Source: Hymenochaete sp. R1
Taxonomy: Eukaryota > Basidiomycota > Agaricomycetes > Hymenochaetales > Hymenochaetaceae
DNA: 64,000 nt
Direction: 5' to 3'
NCBI GenBank assembly: GCA_019400425.1
Contig: JAFREE010000028.1
Location: 62,001-126,000, forward strand
The notes beneath the pieces are model-generated. The model was not told the origin of the DNA and did no database searches. It was given only the letters and a program-made list of their open reading frames with translations. Positions 1 to 10,950 of the stretch are shown here, one piece after another; within the stretch, counting starts at the first letter, position 1, and every line of letters begins with the position of its first letter. The position numbers and the translations under genes were made by a program.

Positions 1-2571
1 GGAAAGCTTCTCGGGAGTATTATTCCCGTGTCTAATCCGGGGTAGCAGCGGCAGCATCAATCGTAGCAGAAAGAAGGTACACAAATCCGAAGTGCGGTGT
101 GGGGTAAGTTAGTTTGGATGTGGCAGTTCGGCGAGGCAGAAGCTTCCCCACAACTTGCCTTCCGTTCCGTGTGCGCATCTTCTTCTCCTGTTATCCTAGC
201 TAGTCATCGGACAACGGATGGAAGTAAGTGCCTCGAGGACAGGGGACGGTAGAACGGCACGGAAGGTGCGGAGGAGGATTGGCGGGATAGCTTTAATTTA
301 GCCAGCATGATTCGCACCTGGCAACTCCCATATCCCGCCGGTTTGTAATAGTTCATATGCGCAAATGAAGGGTCGACGAGCACATTGCTGTACCATTCTT
401 CGGGCATGAGGATGTTGAGGTTGGGGTTGTTGTGTAAAGTGTGGCAGACGCAGACGCACGACGTGAGGTGAAGGTGGGGGAAGAGAGGAGTAGCGCAGCC
501 AATGCCTCCAATACCCCGCCCCGCGTTCATTCACAGTTCACAGCATTATAGTAAGCAAGTCACGTACCTCGGACGCAAGCCTGCATAGCACACGGAACAC
601 TACTCAAAACAAAGTCAGACACCGTGCTCCAGATGCAGTCCGCAGACTCCAACAGTAAGCAGTAGTAGCCTCAGTAGGAATGGGTACCAGTACCAGTGTT
701 AGAGTCAGATGTTTTGCCACTCCGGGTTGTTGCGTGTGCCACCTTGCCACATCTCATCTGACCTGGGAGGAGTCGGTGGCCGAACTGCGGGCTGTTTTGA
801 TGCGAGCCCTTACGTCGTCGCGGAACAGGAGCGTCTCCCTCGGTCTGCATCTGCATATCTCGGAGTCGGCGTCGGAGACGGAATCGGAGCGGCCCTAAGC
901 TAAGCAAGGATCACACTCACTAGTACTTGACAGCTGAAATGATTGGGATTAGACTGGGTAAACTTCATCGAGTTCATGGAGAGACTCATCAAACAATCGA
1001 GTGTGATCCTGTCCTATCCTGTCCTGTGGCAAATGTGGCCCGTCGCCCGCTAATCGATCCATCACTCCACAGGACGCACAGGTGTAAACTTTATTGCTGT
1101 ACCTACCAGGGCGGGAGATCCTGCAGGAGGTACTGAGCTACTGCAGGGAGCAAGGAAGCCGGCGGGGTAAATCGGGTATGAGAGGTGTGCGAGTCGGAAC
1201 GAGGAAGGTGGCTTATCCAATGGTTGCGTTGCGAGGCAACGTGAACTCCTTCTCTCCTTCCGAGAGCCAAAGCAGGAGGAGCCGGTACATGTATACTACT
1301 ACTACAACACTACTGTACATGTGTGCGTGGTCAACGCGGAATAGGGGTTGGTGGATGTGCGAAATACGAACGTGAGACTGGAAGGACTTGGAAGGACTGG
1401 GAGCGTGGCTCAGGGAAGAGAATTGGAGAAACGGGCAGGCGGCGGCGCGTGACGGGAAGCCCGAAGGAAGAAAAGAGAGAATCTGATCATGAGAATCAAT
1501 CTTTGCAGCAATCTACAGTAATTCAACTCATTGAACTACAGGGCACAGGACATTGAAACGAGACAGGAAAATGTCGGACATCTCGTGGCCTTCGATCGGT
1601 TTTTGTTGTTGCTGTTGCAGTAGTTGTTGATGACGCGGAAATGGTATTGTTTGGACGTATCATTTGCGCGATGATCCCACATTTGTTCGCATCGTTCCGG
1701 ATGGAGGGAGCGAGTTCGGGAAGGTGGCGAAGATGGAGTGAAGACGGGTTGCTGTTGCTGCAGTAGCCTCTGAGAAGAAGCTGAAGCTGAAGGAAACCTC
1801 TGGATCTGAATGCACTGCGAGGATACCCGCGGGCTGTGTGGAAGACGGAGACTAGCTTGGCCGTCGCCGTGTCCGTCGGTCATGCACCTCTTACTACGCA
1901 TTCATTCTATTTTCTTTTGTGAAACTAGCATGGGACCATTCAGTCGGCGGACGATAACGGCGGGTCATTAGCCTAGCAGTAGTAGTATTGTGGTTGAGAT
2001 CGAGCATCAGGAGCAGCAGAAGCAAAGGGGGTGAGAATGTTTGTACATGTTTGTAACAATTGCCAAATTTGCATTGAATGCTTACATAATGTGTTCGATG
2101 CGAACCTCACTCGCCCAAATTGCTTCTTTCTCTCCTCAGCTTTATACCTTCACCTTCCTCTGCCCGACTCCTCCTCCTCCTCCCTCACTCCCTCCATCCC
2201 TCTTCTCGGGGCTCTCCGTCCCAGGAAGTCCTTCAAAAGCTCACCTTCTTCACACCTCACCTCGTCACCATGATCGAGCCTATATCCCAATAACGGCCAC
2301 GGGCTCATCCCCCACCCCTTCAAAGCCTCTCCTCGAAAGGACGTCTCTGTCTCACAGTATCTGTCCTCTCGCAGAGCGGTCTGCAATCCTCCTAGCGTCA
2401 ACACTCCTCACATCTCCTCTTCATCCTTTCAAAGCAGAATCAGAATCGATCAAACGTACCCGCATTCATACACCCAGGACTCCCTCGCATTCGTCATCTT
2501 ATATCCTTGCAATCCGTTTTAACCTCATCATCCTTCGCTGAGCGAGTCTTCGATAGAAATCAAAGCATACC
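1..2571. other. Gene-poor left flank and upstream region of the 2572 gene
   Basis: No open frame here has a recognisable domain, and no tRNA or rRNA pattern was found. From about 2130 to 2560 the plus strand becomes strongly pyrimidine-rich (runs of CTCC and TCCC), a composition common in fungal promoters and 5' leaders. It leads directly into the ATG at 2572, so I read it as the promoter/leader of that gene. The rest (1-2100) holds nothing I can name. Confidence 0.5.
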
Positions 2572-3288
2572 ATGTCGCCACGTTCAATTCTCAAGCAGTC
2601 TTCCAACTCCTACGCGCATCCAGCCTCTCCTCCCCTGGCTGCAGCTCTTCCTTATCCTCCTTCGCCACCCCAGGTCCATTTTCCTCCCACGCCTTCCCTC
2701 ACCCAAACGCATTACACTCACTCAGGCTCGGCCTACGACCGTGCCCCAATTGTTGTACTGCCTAATGATTGTGCAATGCCAGAGCGAGGTGGACGCTGCT
2801 ACAGCGCGGGCAGGTCCTCGCGTTGCCCCGATGGGCGGAACCAGGCCAGCACCGGCGCCAACCACCCCCATCCCCGGGTCGCCGCCGACGCGAACTGTGA
2901 TGGTCGGATACCAACGTACGGTCCGGCGCCTCACAATGCCTATGCGTCGTCTTCTTCCATGAACATGGTACCTCGTGGACCTCCTCCCCTTGTTGCAGAT
3001 ATCTCTTCCGAGTCTGATGAGAGCGATGGGATTGTCTCTCCGCCACCAGAGTACCACGGTCATGCACAGCATAGCCAGCAGTCCCACCAAGGATACTCCG
3101 TGCACATAGCCTCTCCTTCGCAAGAGCAGCTCGACAAGGCACTCGCTTTCCTTCCCCATTCGCCCGCTACATTGCAAAAACCCAAACGGGAAAAGAAGAA
3201 AAGGAGCGAGTCACCCAAATTCAAGTCGGAGGATTCCTCGCGCTCGTTTGCATCGTCTTCGCTAGACGGTTGTCTCGGCGGTTTCTAG
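2572..3288 (+). CDS. Conserved-type hypothetical protein, Pro/Ser-rich, C-terminal CLGGF
   Basis: Single open frame of 238 codons starting MSPRSILKQ and ending in DGCLGGF. The N-terminal third is rich in Pro and Ser (PPSPPQVHFPPTP), followed by a DRAPIVV segment with Cys residues, an acidic SSESDESDG patch near residue 145, and a basic KPKREKKKRSESPKFKSED segment near the end that could act as a nuclear localisation signal. The uneven, motif-like ends are what I would expect of a conserved basidiomycete protein, but I recognise no catalytic domain and give no function. The Cys/Gly/Arg-rich stretch around residues 65-105 might hide a small in-frame intron. The upstream leader is pyrimidine-rich, in keeping with an expressed gene. 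Confidence 0.6.
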   Translation: MSPRSILKQSSNSYAHPASPPLAAALPYPPSPPQVHFPPTPSLTQTHYTHSGSAYDRAPIVVLPNDCAMPERGGRCYSAGRSSRCPDGRNQASTGANHPHPRVAADANCDGRIPTYGPAPHNAYASSSSMNMVPRGPPPLVADISSESDESDGIVSPPPEYHGHAQHSQQSHQGYSVHIASPSQEQLDKALAFLPHSPATLQKPKREKKKRSESPKFKSEDSSRSFASSSLDGCLGGF

Positions 3289-6200
3289 CCTTCACTCAGC
3301 GGTGTTGCTCAGTAGTCGGCGGCGGCGGCTTTCGTGGTTGGCCGGACGCCTGTTCAAAGGAAAAGTTTTTAAAGAAGGTGTTTTTGGAAGTCTCTTATTA
3401 TCCAGCGCATGGTTGTACTTAATATCTGCTCTCTGCTTGCCCACCTTTTCCCAACCCCTAACAATTATTTTTCTTTCTCCCAACACCTTTTCGCTCTCCA
3501 ACATTTTTGTTAGGCTCTTTTTTGTTCTGCTCTCACGACCTCAATTTTGCACGACCTTTTCCCCCGTTTTCCACCCGACCCATCCCGTTATATTCGCTTT
3601 GCTTTTGCCCTTCCTGTCACAGGCTCCGGAGAGACGCTTTTTGCTCGTTTGCCTTTTCTCGCCTCTTCTTACCGTCTATACCCTCTCACATCCTGTGGCT
3701 AGCATTTGCACCGACGAATGAACGTTGACGCTGGGGTTTGCCCATTCAGACAACACGACTCGTTTTGTTCCCATCCCTGAGATCTCACATCACTTTCAAG
3801 AGCCGTCCCTACGCCACAATTCTCAAAAGTACACACGCGTACATAACCTGATTCACCCTTCGTTCCTTGCATAGAATTTAGAATTGGACTAGACTGGACT
3901 AGACAGTACCCCTGCCTTGCATCTGCGCCCGCATCTTCCTGGGCCTCTATTTGGACGCCCCCCCCTTCCCTCTTTAGACTTAGACAACCCACATTTTGCA
4001 CATTTGCTTTGCTTTGCTTTGCACTCGCACGCTCTTTTTTGCCTTTTTCCCCGCCGTTGTCTCCTTCACTCGACCTTACTTACGCTTTCTCTAATGGGTT
4101 CTTTTCTTGGTTCGTATTGGGAGTATAGTTCGGACGTTTTGCCATTCTTCGTCTCTTCTCTCGCTCTCCTCGGGATACTATGCACCATCCATCAGTTTAT
4201 TCAAATCGACAATATAATCGCATATCCAAATTCTAATTTTGTGTCCCGGCTTTCTCCCTGTTCCCTTGTCCTCTTACTCAGTCAACTCAACAGTAGAGAT
4301 AGTCGTAGGGGGTGTGGGGCGGCGGACATTATTACTCCTTTCAAATCATCCTTTCAAGTGCGGGTGCAGGTATAGTAGGTGCTATCTGAGATTACGATCG
4401 TACATTGAACTCTGTACATACGGGTCTTCTACATGTACGAAGGCGTGCGTACCTTAGGCAGGAAGTTTTATGTTGTTCTCTTGGAAGGAATGTGGTGGTT
4501 CTGCAATAGCAGCGAGGCAAGGAACTTAGGAAGGCGCTCAGGCAGGAATCTCCGTTGAGCCCGTTCGAACTCGAACCTTCAGATTCTGCATGTTGTCTGC
4601 GTGGTCCATTCATTCCATTTCATTCCCTCCGAGTCTCTCGTTCCACGCTGTTGCCACCCGCTCGGGAATCAGCCTGCCCCTTCTTATCTTTCTATCATAC
4701 TGGTACTATCATTGAACAAGAAGCCACTAGTACTCACTCACTCACTCGCTCGCCCCTCTTCCCCGTCTCACCAAATCTTCCTCTCCCCTCTCCTCTCCTC
4801 TCACGTACTGAAAACCTCTCTACCTCCGGAATCGGCCTTCCACACGCGTGCCCAGTGCCCACCACGTTTTCGTCTTCTCCTTCTTTCGTCCCCGTCCTGC
4901 CTCTTTGTACCGCCTAAAAAACAATTTTACCTTCCTTCCGAAGCTCGCCATGCCCTCTTACTTTACCTTACCTTCTTCGTGATCGTATTCTGGAAGAAGC
5001 AGACGGACAATTTGATAGAGGAGACTGCCTCCGGGGACGGCACCGAGGAGTCCGTTTGAATAAGCCACAGTAGGGCTTAGGGGGTGTCTGTATGCACATG
5101 CCCATGCGCATGTGCCGCCGCGGTGTCTTGTCCCTTTTACTCAATTTCTATCCGATGCTTCCTATGGGAGAAGATGGACTAATACTGCGGATGTGCAATG
5201 TACGAGAGAGGGGTGAGTTTCTACTAGTGGGGCAATGGGAATTGCAACGAACGGCGTTGAGTCAAAAGCGCATACATCCACATCCACTTACATGTAACGA
5301 GGAAGTCGAAGGGTTGGGCAAGGGGACTGATGATCTCGTTATTCCTGATGATTCGTAGGCACTGGCGCTCGCTTCCTCCGTTCCCGGGGTGGCCCGGGGG
5401 CAGATATCTCTTCCGGACACCGTGTGCCGGACGCTGGACGACTGACTGTACGTAGCGTAGTAGGCGAGTGGTGAGAATTGGAGAGAGTTTGGGACGGCTG
5501 TTAGTCATTGCGCTGCATTGATAGGTTTATTCGAAGTCTGAAAGAAGACTGTCGCTGCGGAGACGGTGGCAGTGAGTAAGTGAGCCGCGTCAAGTTCGAC
5601 ATACAGTAAAACATAAGTAATAACATATGACCGGTCATCGAGCCGTACCATCCTAGCGCATACATGCGCCGTGTTATTTCGTCCCCTCAATCCTTCCCAG
5701 GAGCTCCCAAGCAATCATGTAGTCAAAGCTTCGCGCACGCACGTTGCTGGTAGCCCGCATATACTAGTGCAGTGCGTGGTGGATCGAATCATCCAAGCCG
5801 TCCATTCCAATCCATTTGATTTTCTTGTTCGCCATAATATCGAATAGACACATAATTGGGCGTTCCGCAGCCTACCAGCGCCCCTTCGCATGTTTGAGGG
5901 CCTACGCAACCCGTATCCTGAACTAACGCCATGGATATAAAAAGCACCTATCCCGCTCGTGTATCATGCTATCAATCGAATTGCAATGTGGGTATCAAAA
6001 TCAACGTCATTCGATCCCAAGGAGGAAGTAAATGCATTGGCATTTCCACGACTGAAACGGGACTTTGACCTCGGCTATAGACGGGGTGGCAACGTTGAGC
6101 GCGAAGGGAAGCCAAGGGATGTGTTACGCGAGTTGAGTCGAGGGCGCCGGACGTCGGGAAACAGTCGTTCGCGTGCGTAATGGGGGCTATAGATGTATTT

Positions 6201-7972
6201 TTGGCTTCGTGCGAACGCATCGAGCCAAGAGTATGCTTGCTACGAGCACCCAGAGTTTCCGGGAAGGATGAGACAGCGGTGTATGGAGTATCCTAACCTA
6301 AGCTCAATAACGATGCGGGTAGAACGAGGGTGAGTGGACTTTTGGATGGGTATTTGCCAGATCGTGCTATCACACGTAATTTTGTCAAAATGTCGTGGGG
6401 TGTTCTGTTAATGCCTAACGGGTTGTGCTGTCTTGAACTCGAAGGCGCGGACGAACGATCCGAGACTTGCGGTTGACGGATTGGAATAAAAGAACTGGAG
6501 ATGGAATGTGGCGAGACAGCATCAATTAATGGTGAGTATCAAGCCATCAACTTCTCGAGATGAAGAACAGAAACGTGGATGATGCAAAGAAATTTCCTCG
6601 GTGGTCGGTGGGCGAGACTACCGAAGTATGCGACTCGCATCCACCCAAAGAAGAAGCTTTGTCAAACTGCGTCCGCGCGCGTCGTAGCCAATTGAAAAAA
6701 AGAGCTTCACTGGCGCCGAAAGAAAGAAAAGGACCTGTCTAGAAGCGCATATATTCGGGCTGAGCAAGGTATATATGAGTTGAGCTTGGTGTGGGTGTGT
6801 ATCGTTGAATCTTCAAGCTTCTCACACTGCCGTGTTCATACAGGCCGGAGTTTTGCAACTTGCCCGAGTTCCCTATTCCGCGCACGAGGGAAGCTCGTCA
6901 ATTCATCGGAGCCTTGAGTCTCGCTCTAGAACACGCCCAGTTTCAATGCACATCACATCAATGAGATTTCCCAAGCTCAACATCGCCGCCATTCAAAGAC
7001 AGCACGCTGAACTTCCTTCCGCTCTAGATTTGGGTCTTCAGCTGCTGCATTACTTACGATTACCTACGAGTATGTTCTCAAGTCCTCAGAGCGCATCCAC
7101 CCTGCTTTCTTCTCTTTCTCCTTTTCGGAGGACTCGAACCATATGCACAGCATACACTTGTATCTCGTGTGTCAATTCATCCGCAGGGTCAGTCATCCAA
7201 TTTCCTGGAGTTCGTAGTGATTCTTTCTAACCCGCGTTCGGGATGTCGACTCGGCCGGCGCCGTGCCCAATGTCAGACTCGCTTCCGAACCCGAGTTGTC
7301 AAGGCCTGTTTAAATATTCTTGAGGTGACCTGGGCTCGGGTATCTCGCGAGCTGGCCACCATCGTGCTTCTGTCTTGAACAGCAACAAAGGCCTGGATCA
7401 GACTTTTTGAAAGGACGAAGGCCGCCGTAATAGTGCCAATCCGGTGAATAGGATAAGGAACAGAAGCAGGACAATGACGCGCCGACGAGACCGAAGCGCA
7501 TAACATCCGAGCTAAGCTCAGGAACTACGCCATCCTCCAGGCCGTCGTATGCGACATTTGGTCAGAACAGCTTAGCTTCGGAACCGTATTGCGATATCGT
7601 GGCTGAGCAGAAGGCATGACGTCGCAGTGTATCGACTATTCAGAATATTATTCCCTTTTCTCCTGTGGACGCATTTGCCCAAGGGACTTCCAAAAGCACA
7701 GCTGGGAACACTATCATTCAGGCTGCCGACAGGCATAGCTTCGGTGAAAGGCGAACCTCCGAAGAATGATGATAAAAGCCTTGGTAGGTGGATGGTCTAG
7801 CAGAACTTGTTCGGTGGTTGCAAGAGATGACACTGAGATGGGCGAATGAACGCTTCCGAGCGACGCGGAACCTCGTCCCTTCCAGGATTAAAATACATCA
7901 AGTTGCTACTCCCACGAAACAGCAGAATCGTGCAGCGACGTAGCAAAAACTGGCATCGGATTAAAGTCTTAT
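3289..7972. other. Long intergenic stretch, pyrimidine-rich in part
   Basis: About 4.7 kb without a supportable gene. The plus strand at roughly 3400-3720, 3900-4100 and 4700-4960 is heavily C/T-biased, which produces several long but low-complexity, hydrophobic-looking open frames that I do not accept as genes. The part from about 5060 to 7970 has mixed composition and only short frames. It could include the 3' UTR of the 2572 gene and an unannotated non-coding transcript; the sequence alone does not show which. Confidence 0.5.
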
Positions 7973-9250
7973 TCATTGAAGAGGGTCAAGTGCTCGAAAG
8001 AGCCCCAGGACGGTAGGTTTCCCTCCGGATATCATGGTCGACGTCATTAGGTACTGGAATAGCCACCTTATATAACTTACATACCTGGCATAGAAAGAGT
8101 GAACGTCAGCTGCCCTCAACTCGAACTTCCACGGAAACTTCGAACGAAAGAATTCAACAAAACCCAGGAAGTTGGCGAATGCTTCCGATATCGATGCAGG
8201 GTTCGCAGAACTTCGTCCATTCGGTCATGGCAGAGATTGTGACCATGAGAGACCTGCTTCAGCTCTTTTTTTGCGTGTAAGTCGCTGATTAGAAACGACT
8301 CACGGATAGATGAGTCTCAGTAGCAGATAAGGGCCCGTTTGATGATACCATGAACCACCTTGCCAGTATTTGCTTGCCCCAAGAGCAGCAGCAGACGTTG
8401 AGCTTACGCCTCGTGCGTAGTGTATAATCAAAAAGACCTGCAATTCAAAGGAATGCATAAGAGCCAGCCTCGAGGCCATCCTGAGAAAAGGAAGCAGAGC
8501 CTGTCAAATCCAATGTGGCCAGGCAATTGAAAAATACAACAGATACGCACGACTTCTAGCTGGACCATATAATGCATAACATGTCGAGTCAAGCGGTAGA
8601 AGCCGGTCTCTAACTTGCAATTTGTAGAGCAAAAAGTCCTCTTCAAGTTGAAGTCCTTCTTCATCCACTGGTATTACCCAAATTGAACGCGAACACCCAG
8701 CTATACGCCTCCATGAGCTGGAGTTCTGAATTGATCTATATCTCGTTCAGTACTCAGATTTCCCGAAAGTGAAGTGACCTGAGACTTTGAACAAGGGCGG
8801 CATCGCCCCTTGGCCGGAGAAAACAATTGCGTGGTGATTGAAGGGTAATCCAAAATATGTATAATTTTGCCCATGTTAAGGTCTTAGCTTGTGCTAAATC
8901 GAAATTAGTCAGGCTCTGGGACCTTGCGGACACTGAAAGAAGATCGTACCTATAAATAGATTTTTGAAAGCAGAAGCCCTTCCCCATTGTCGGGGTGCGG
9001 TTGAATTACGCGCCGCAATACAACCAATGGGACCTTCCAGGGTTATGACGTAGGTGCAGATTCTATAGGAAAGGCTCAGACTATAATGCACTCTAAACGG
9101 ACAGTCACAGAACTTACATCTCTTCCCCCTCCCAGAATTTAAATCAGTCGGATTCAAAGGGGCCCTGACATCGAGATGCACGAAAGTCTGTAGCGAAAAG
9201 ACTTCTTTGAGTTGATCGTCAGTGTTATCAACAGGCTGCACAAAAAACAG
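7973..9250 (-). CDS. Possible uncharacterised multi-exon gene or gene remnant
   Basis: Several minus-strand stretches read like exons. One ends near 7973 and contains the pieces KFPWKFELRAADVHSFYAR and GKPTVLGLFRALDPLQ. Another, near 8560-8720, contains IWVIPVDEEGLQLEEDF and RDRLLPLDSTCYALYG. A third, near 9130-9210, contains VHLDVRAPLNPTDLNSGRG. Good splice-like signals lie between them: a GTGCGT donor near 8550, a GTGAGT donor near 8300, a GTATGTAAG near 8080, and a CTGACTAAT branch plus TTTAG near 8900. I could not join all pieces in one frame, and in places two or three frames stay open together, so this may be a decayed gene. No family was recognised, no start codon was fixed, and both limits are approximate. 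Confidence 0.3.
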
Positions 9251-9765
9251 ACGTTCAGCAATGCGACGAGTCCAGGATCCTCACCAAAACGATTGACACG
9301 GCTAACGCACACGAGCTCCCTTCTTAGTCGCATAGACATTAGAGATATCAATCACGAGGCCGTAAAAGAACAATCTATCCCTTTCAAGTTGAAGCACTGG
9401 TATTCGAAAGCAGCATCGCTGTCTAGCACTGCAGCCATCCTTTTGGCCCATTTTGAATGCCATTTACACTGGTGACTCTCGGAGTATCCACCCTTCCATT
9501 GAAGAACTTGAAGCTTGTATGAAAAGTCCGGTTTGAGTGATTTGCACGGATTTCATCTTGATACTTGATAACGTATTAGCAAGAGGTGGACGAGACGGTT
9601 GGTTGCCGTGCAATTATCAGAGAGCTAGTTTGCTGACGTCATCAGAGCCATCGCCCGAAAGTAGCATTCGTGGAAGCTGCGGCGCGGCGTCACTGTTAAT
9701 GTTTATGTTGCCATTCAACTCCTACCACCACTTTGATCTAGATCAAGTACGCTGAGGGATTGACG
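9251..9765. other. Short intergenic region upstream of GOS1
   Basis: About 0.5 kb between the uncertain minus-strand gene and the GOS1 start. It presumably contains the GOS1 promoter. I see no clear TATA box, repeat or small gene. Confidence 0.4.
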
Positions 9766-10731
9766 ATGTCTAAATACGAAGATCTGAGACGGCAATGCCG
9801 CTCCTTGGAGTCCAACTTGGATGCAAAATTAACCTCTTATTCGAGGCTGGCTGCGAATGCGGAAAGGGAGGACCTTGAAGCTAGTGGTTCGAGCGACAGG
9901 TGGAAAGACTTGGAGGAGGAGTTGGAAGGGCTATTGGAAAAGGTCAGCACATTTCTGTGATTATGAAATTGACGCATGAAACGGGCATCTATTTATACTC
10001 TCTGTGTTCTAGCTAACGGAAACGAACGACCATTTATCGGTATTACTGGACGATCCGGATTCTCCACCCTCACAATCCATGACACGAGCTATCCAACGAC
10101 ACAGAGAAATTCTGAATGACTACCGAAGGGATTGTAATCGCACGAAGGTGAAGCACTTATGCATTTGTAGGTACAAGACATTGATTTACTCTTTAATTTC
10201 TAGGTCAATGTCAGAACTGCATTAGACCGAGCCAACCTATTATCTGGCATACGAAATGATATTGAGTATGTAGTTTCTGTCTGTTCGTCATATCAGAAGC
10301 TCAAGCTTGTATCTTCTGCGATGTAGTGCTTACAAATCCTCTGCTGCGGAATCGCTCCTGAACGAGCGTGGCCGAATAGACAGCTCGCACCAAATGGCAG
10401 ACGAAATCCTAAAGTACGTCAGAATTATTCTCTTGCGTGTATCGAAAGTCCCATGGCTTGCGTCTTTCAGTCAAGCATACGAAGCTCGGGCGGACATACA
10501 CAATCAAGGTTACTCAATACGGGGTTTCAACACTCGGATGGCTGGGGTCATCAGTTCGTCATCCTTTTTTTCTTCCTGTAGAATGATATCCGACCGGAAA
10601 CATTAGATACCATGCCGGGCGTTAACAACCTCCTACATATGATCAAGAGTAGACGACGTCGTGACTCGATCATTATGGGCTGCGTCATTGGTTTATGCTT
10701 ACTTCTTCTCATAAATTATATGTTCCGTTAG
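9766..10731 (+). CDS. GOS1: Golgi SNARE Gos1 / GOSR1 (GOS28)
   Basis: Tail-anchored Qb-SNARE that mediates vesicle fusion within the Golgi and on the ER-Golgi route. Six exons fit one frame: 9766-9942, 10013-10147, 10204-10265, 10327-10413, 10471-10553 and 10607-10731, giving 222 residues, the normal family length. The N terminus MSKYEDLRRQCRSLE, the central RTALDRANLLSGIRNDIE and ERGRIDSSHQMADEIL, and the C-terminal NTMPGVNNLLHMIKSRRRRD followed by a hydrophobic anchor (CVIGLCLLLLINYMF) match the Gos1 pattern. ATG 9766 is chosen because it begins the conserved MSKYE. The last intron uses GTTCGT with acceptor at 10606, preferred because it restores the VINTMPGVNN junction. It is tail-to-tail with the next gene, 219 bp apart. 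Confidence 0.93.
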
Positions 10732-10950
10732 GTTGTTAGGGCGTTTAATACGATTTCCATATACCATAGTATGGTCGTTATAGGCTTATTATACTAATGA
10801 TATGCGACTACATTGCGAAACGAGTCCTAGTTGGCTCAAAGACGGGAAATGCATTTCAAGGAAAGCAAAAGTCAAGTATGAATAATGCAACGTAGTAAGA
10901 CAAGAAAATACTGGTGATTATTCGAAGGTTAAAAACCGTCGAGTCCATCA

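Noticed and set aside
4540..4620. GGTTCGAGTTCGAACGG on the minus strand, reminiscent of a tRNA T-arm
   Set aside because: No matching acceptor stem, anticodon arm or D-arm at the proper spacing could be found.
3302..5059. Several 100-150 codon hydrophobic frames on the plus strand
   Set aside because: They follow from C/T-rich composition (Leu, Ser, Phe, Pro only), have no splice context and no recognisable motif.
10547..10581. Alternative 35-nt last intron in GOS1
   Set aside because: It would insert extra residues before the conserved TMPGVNN; the 53-nt intron 10554-10606 restores the family pattern.
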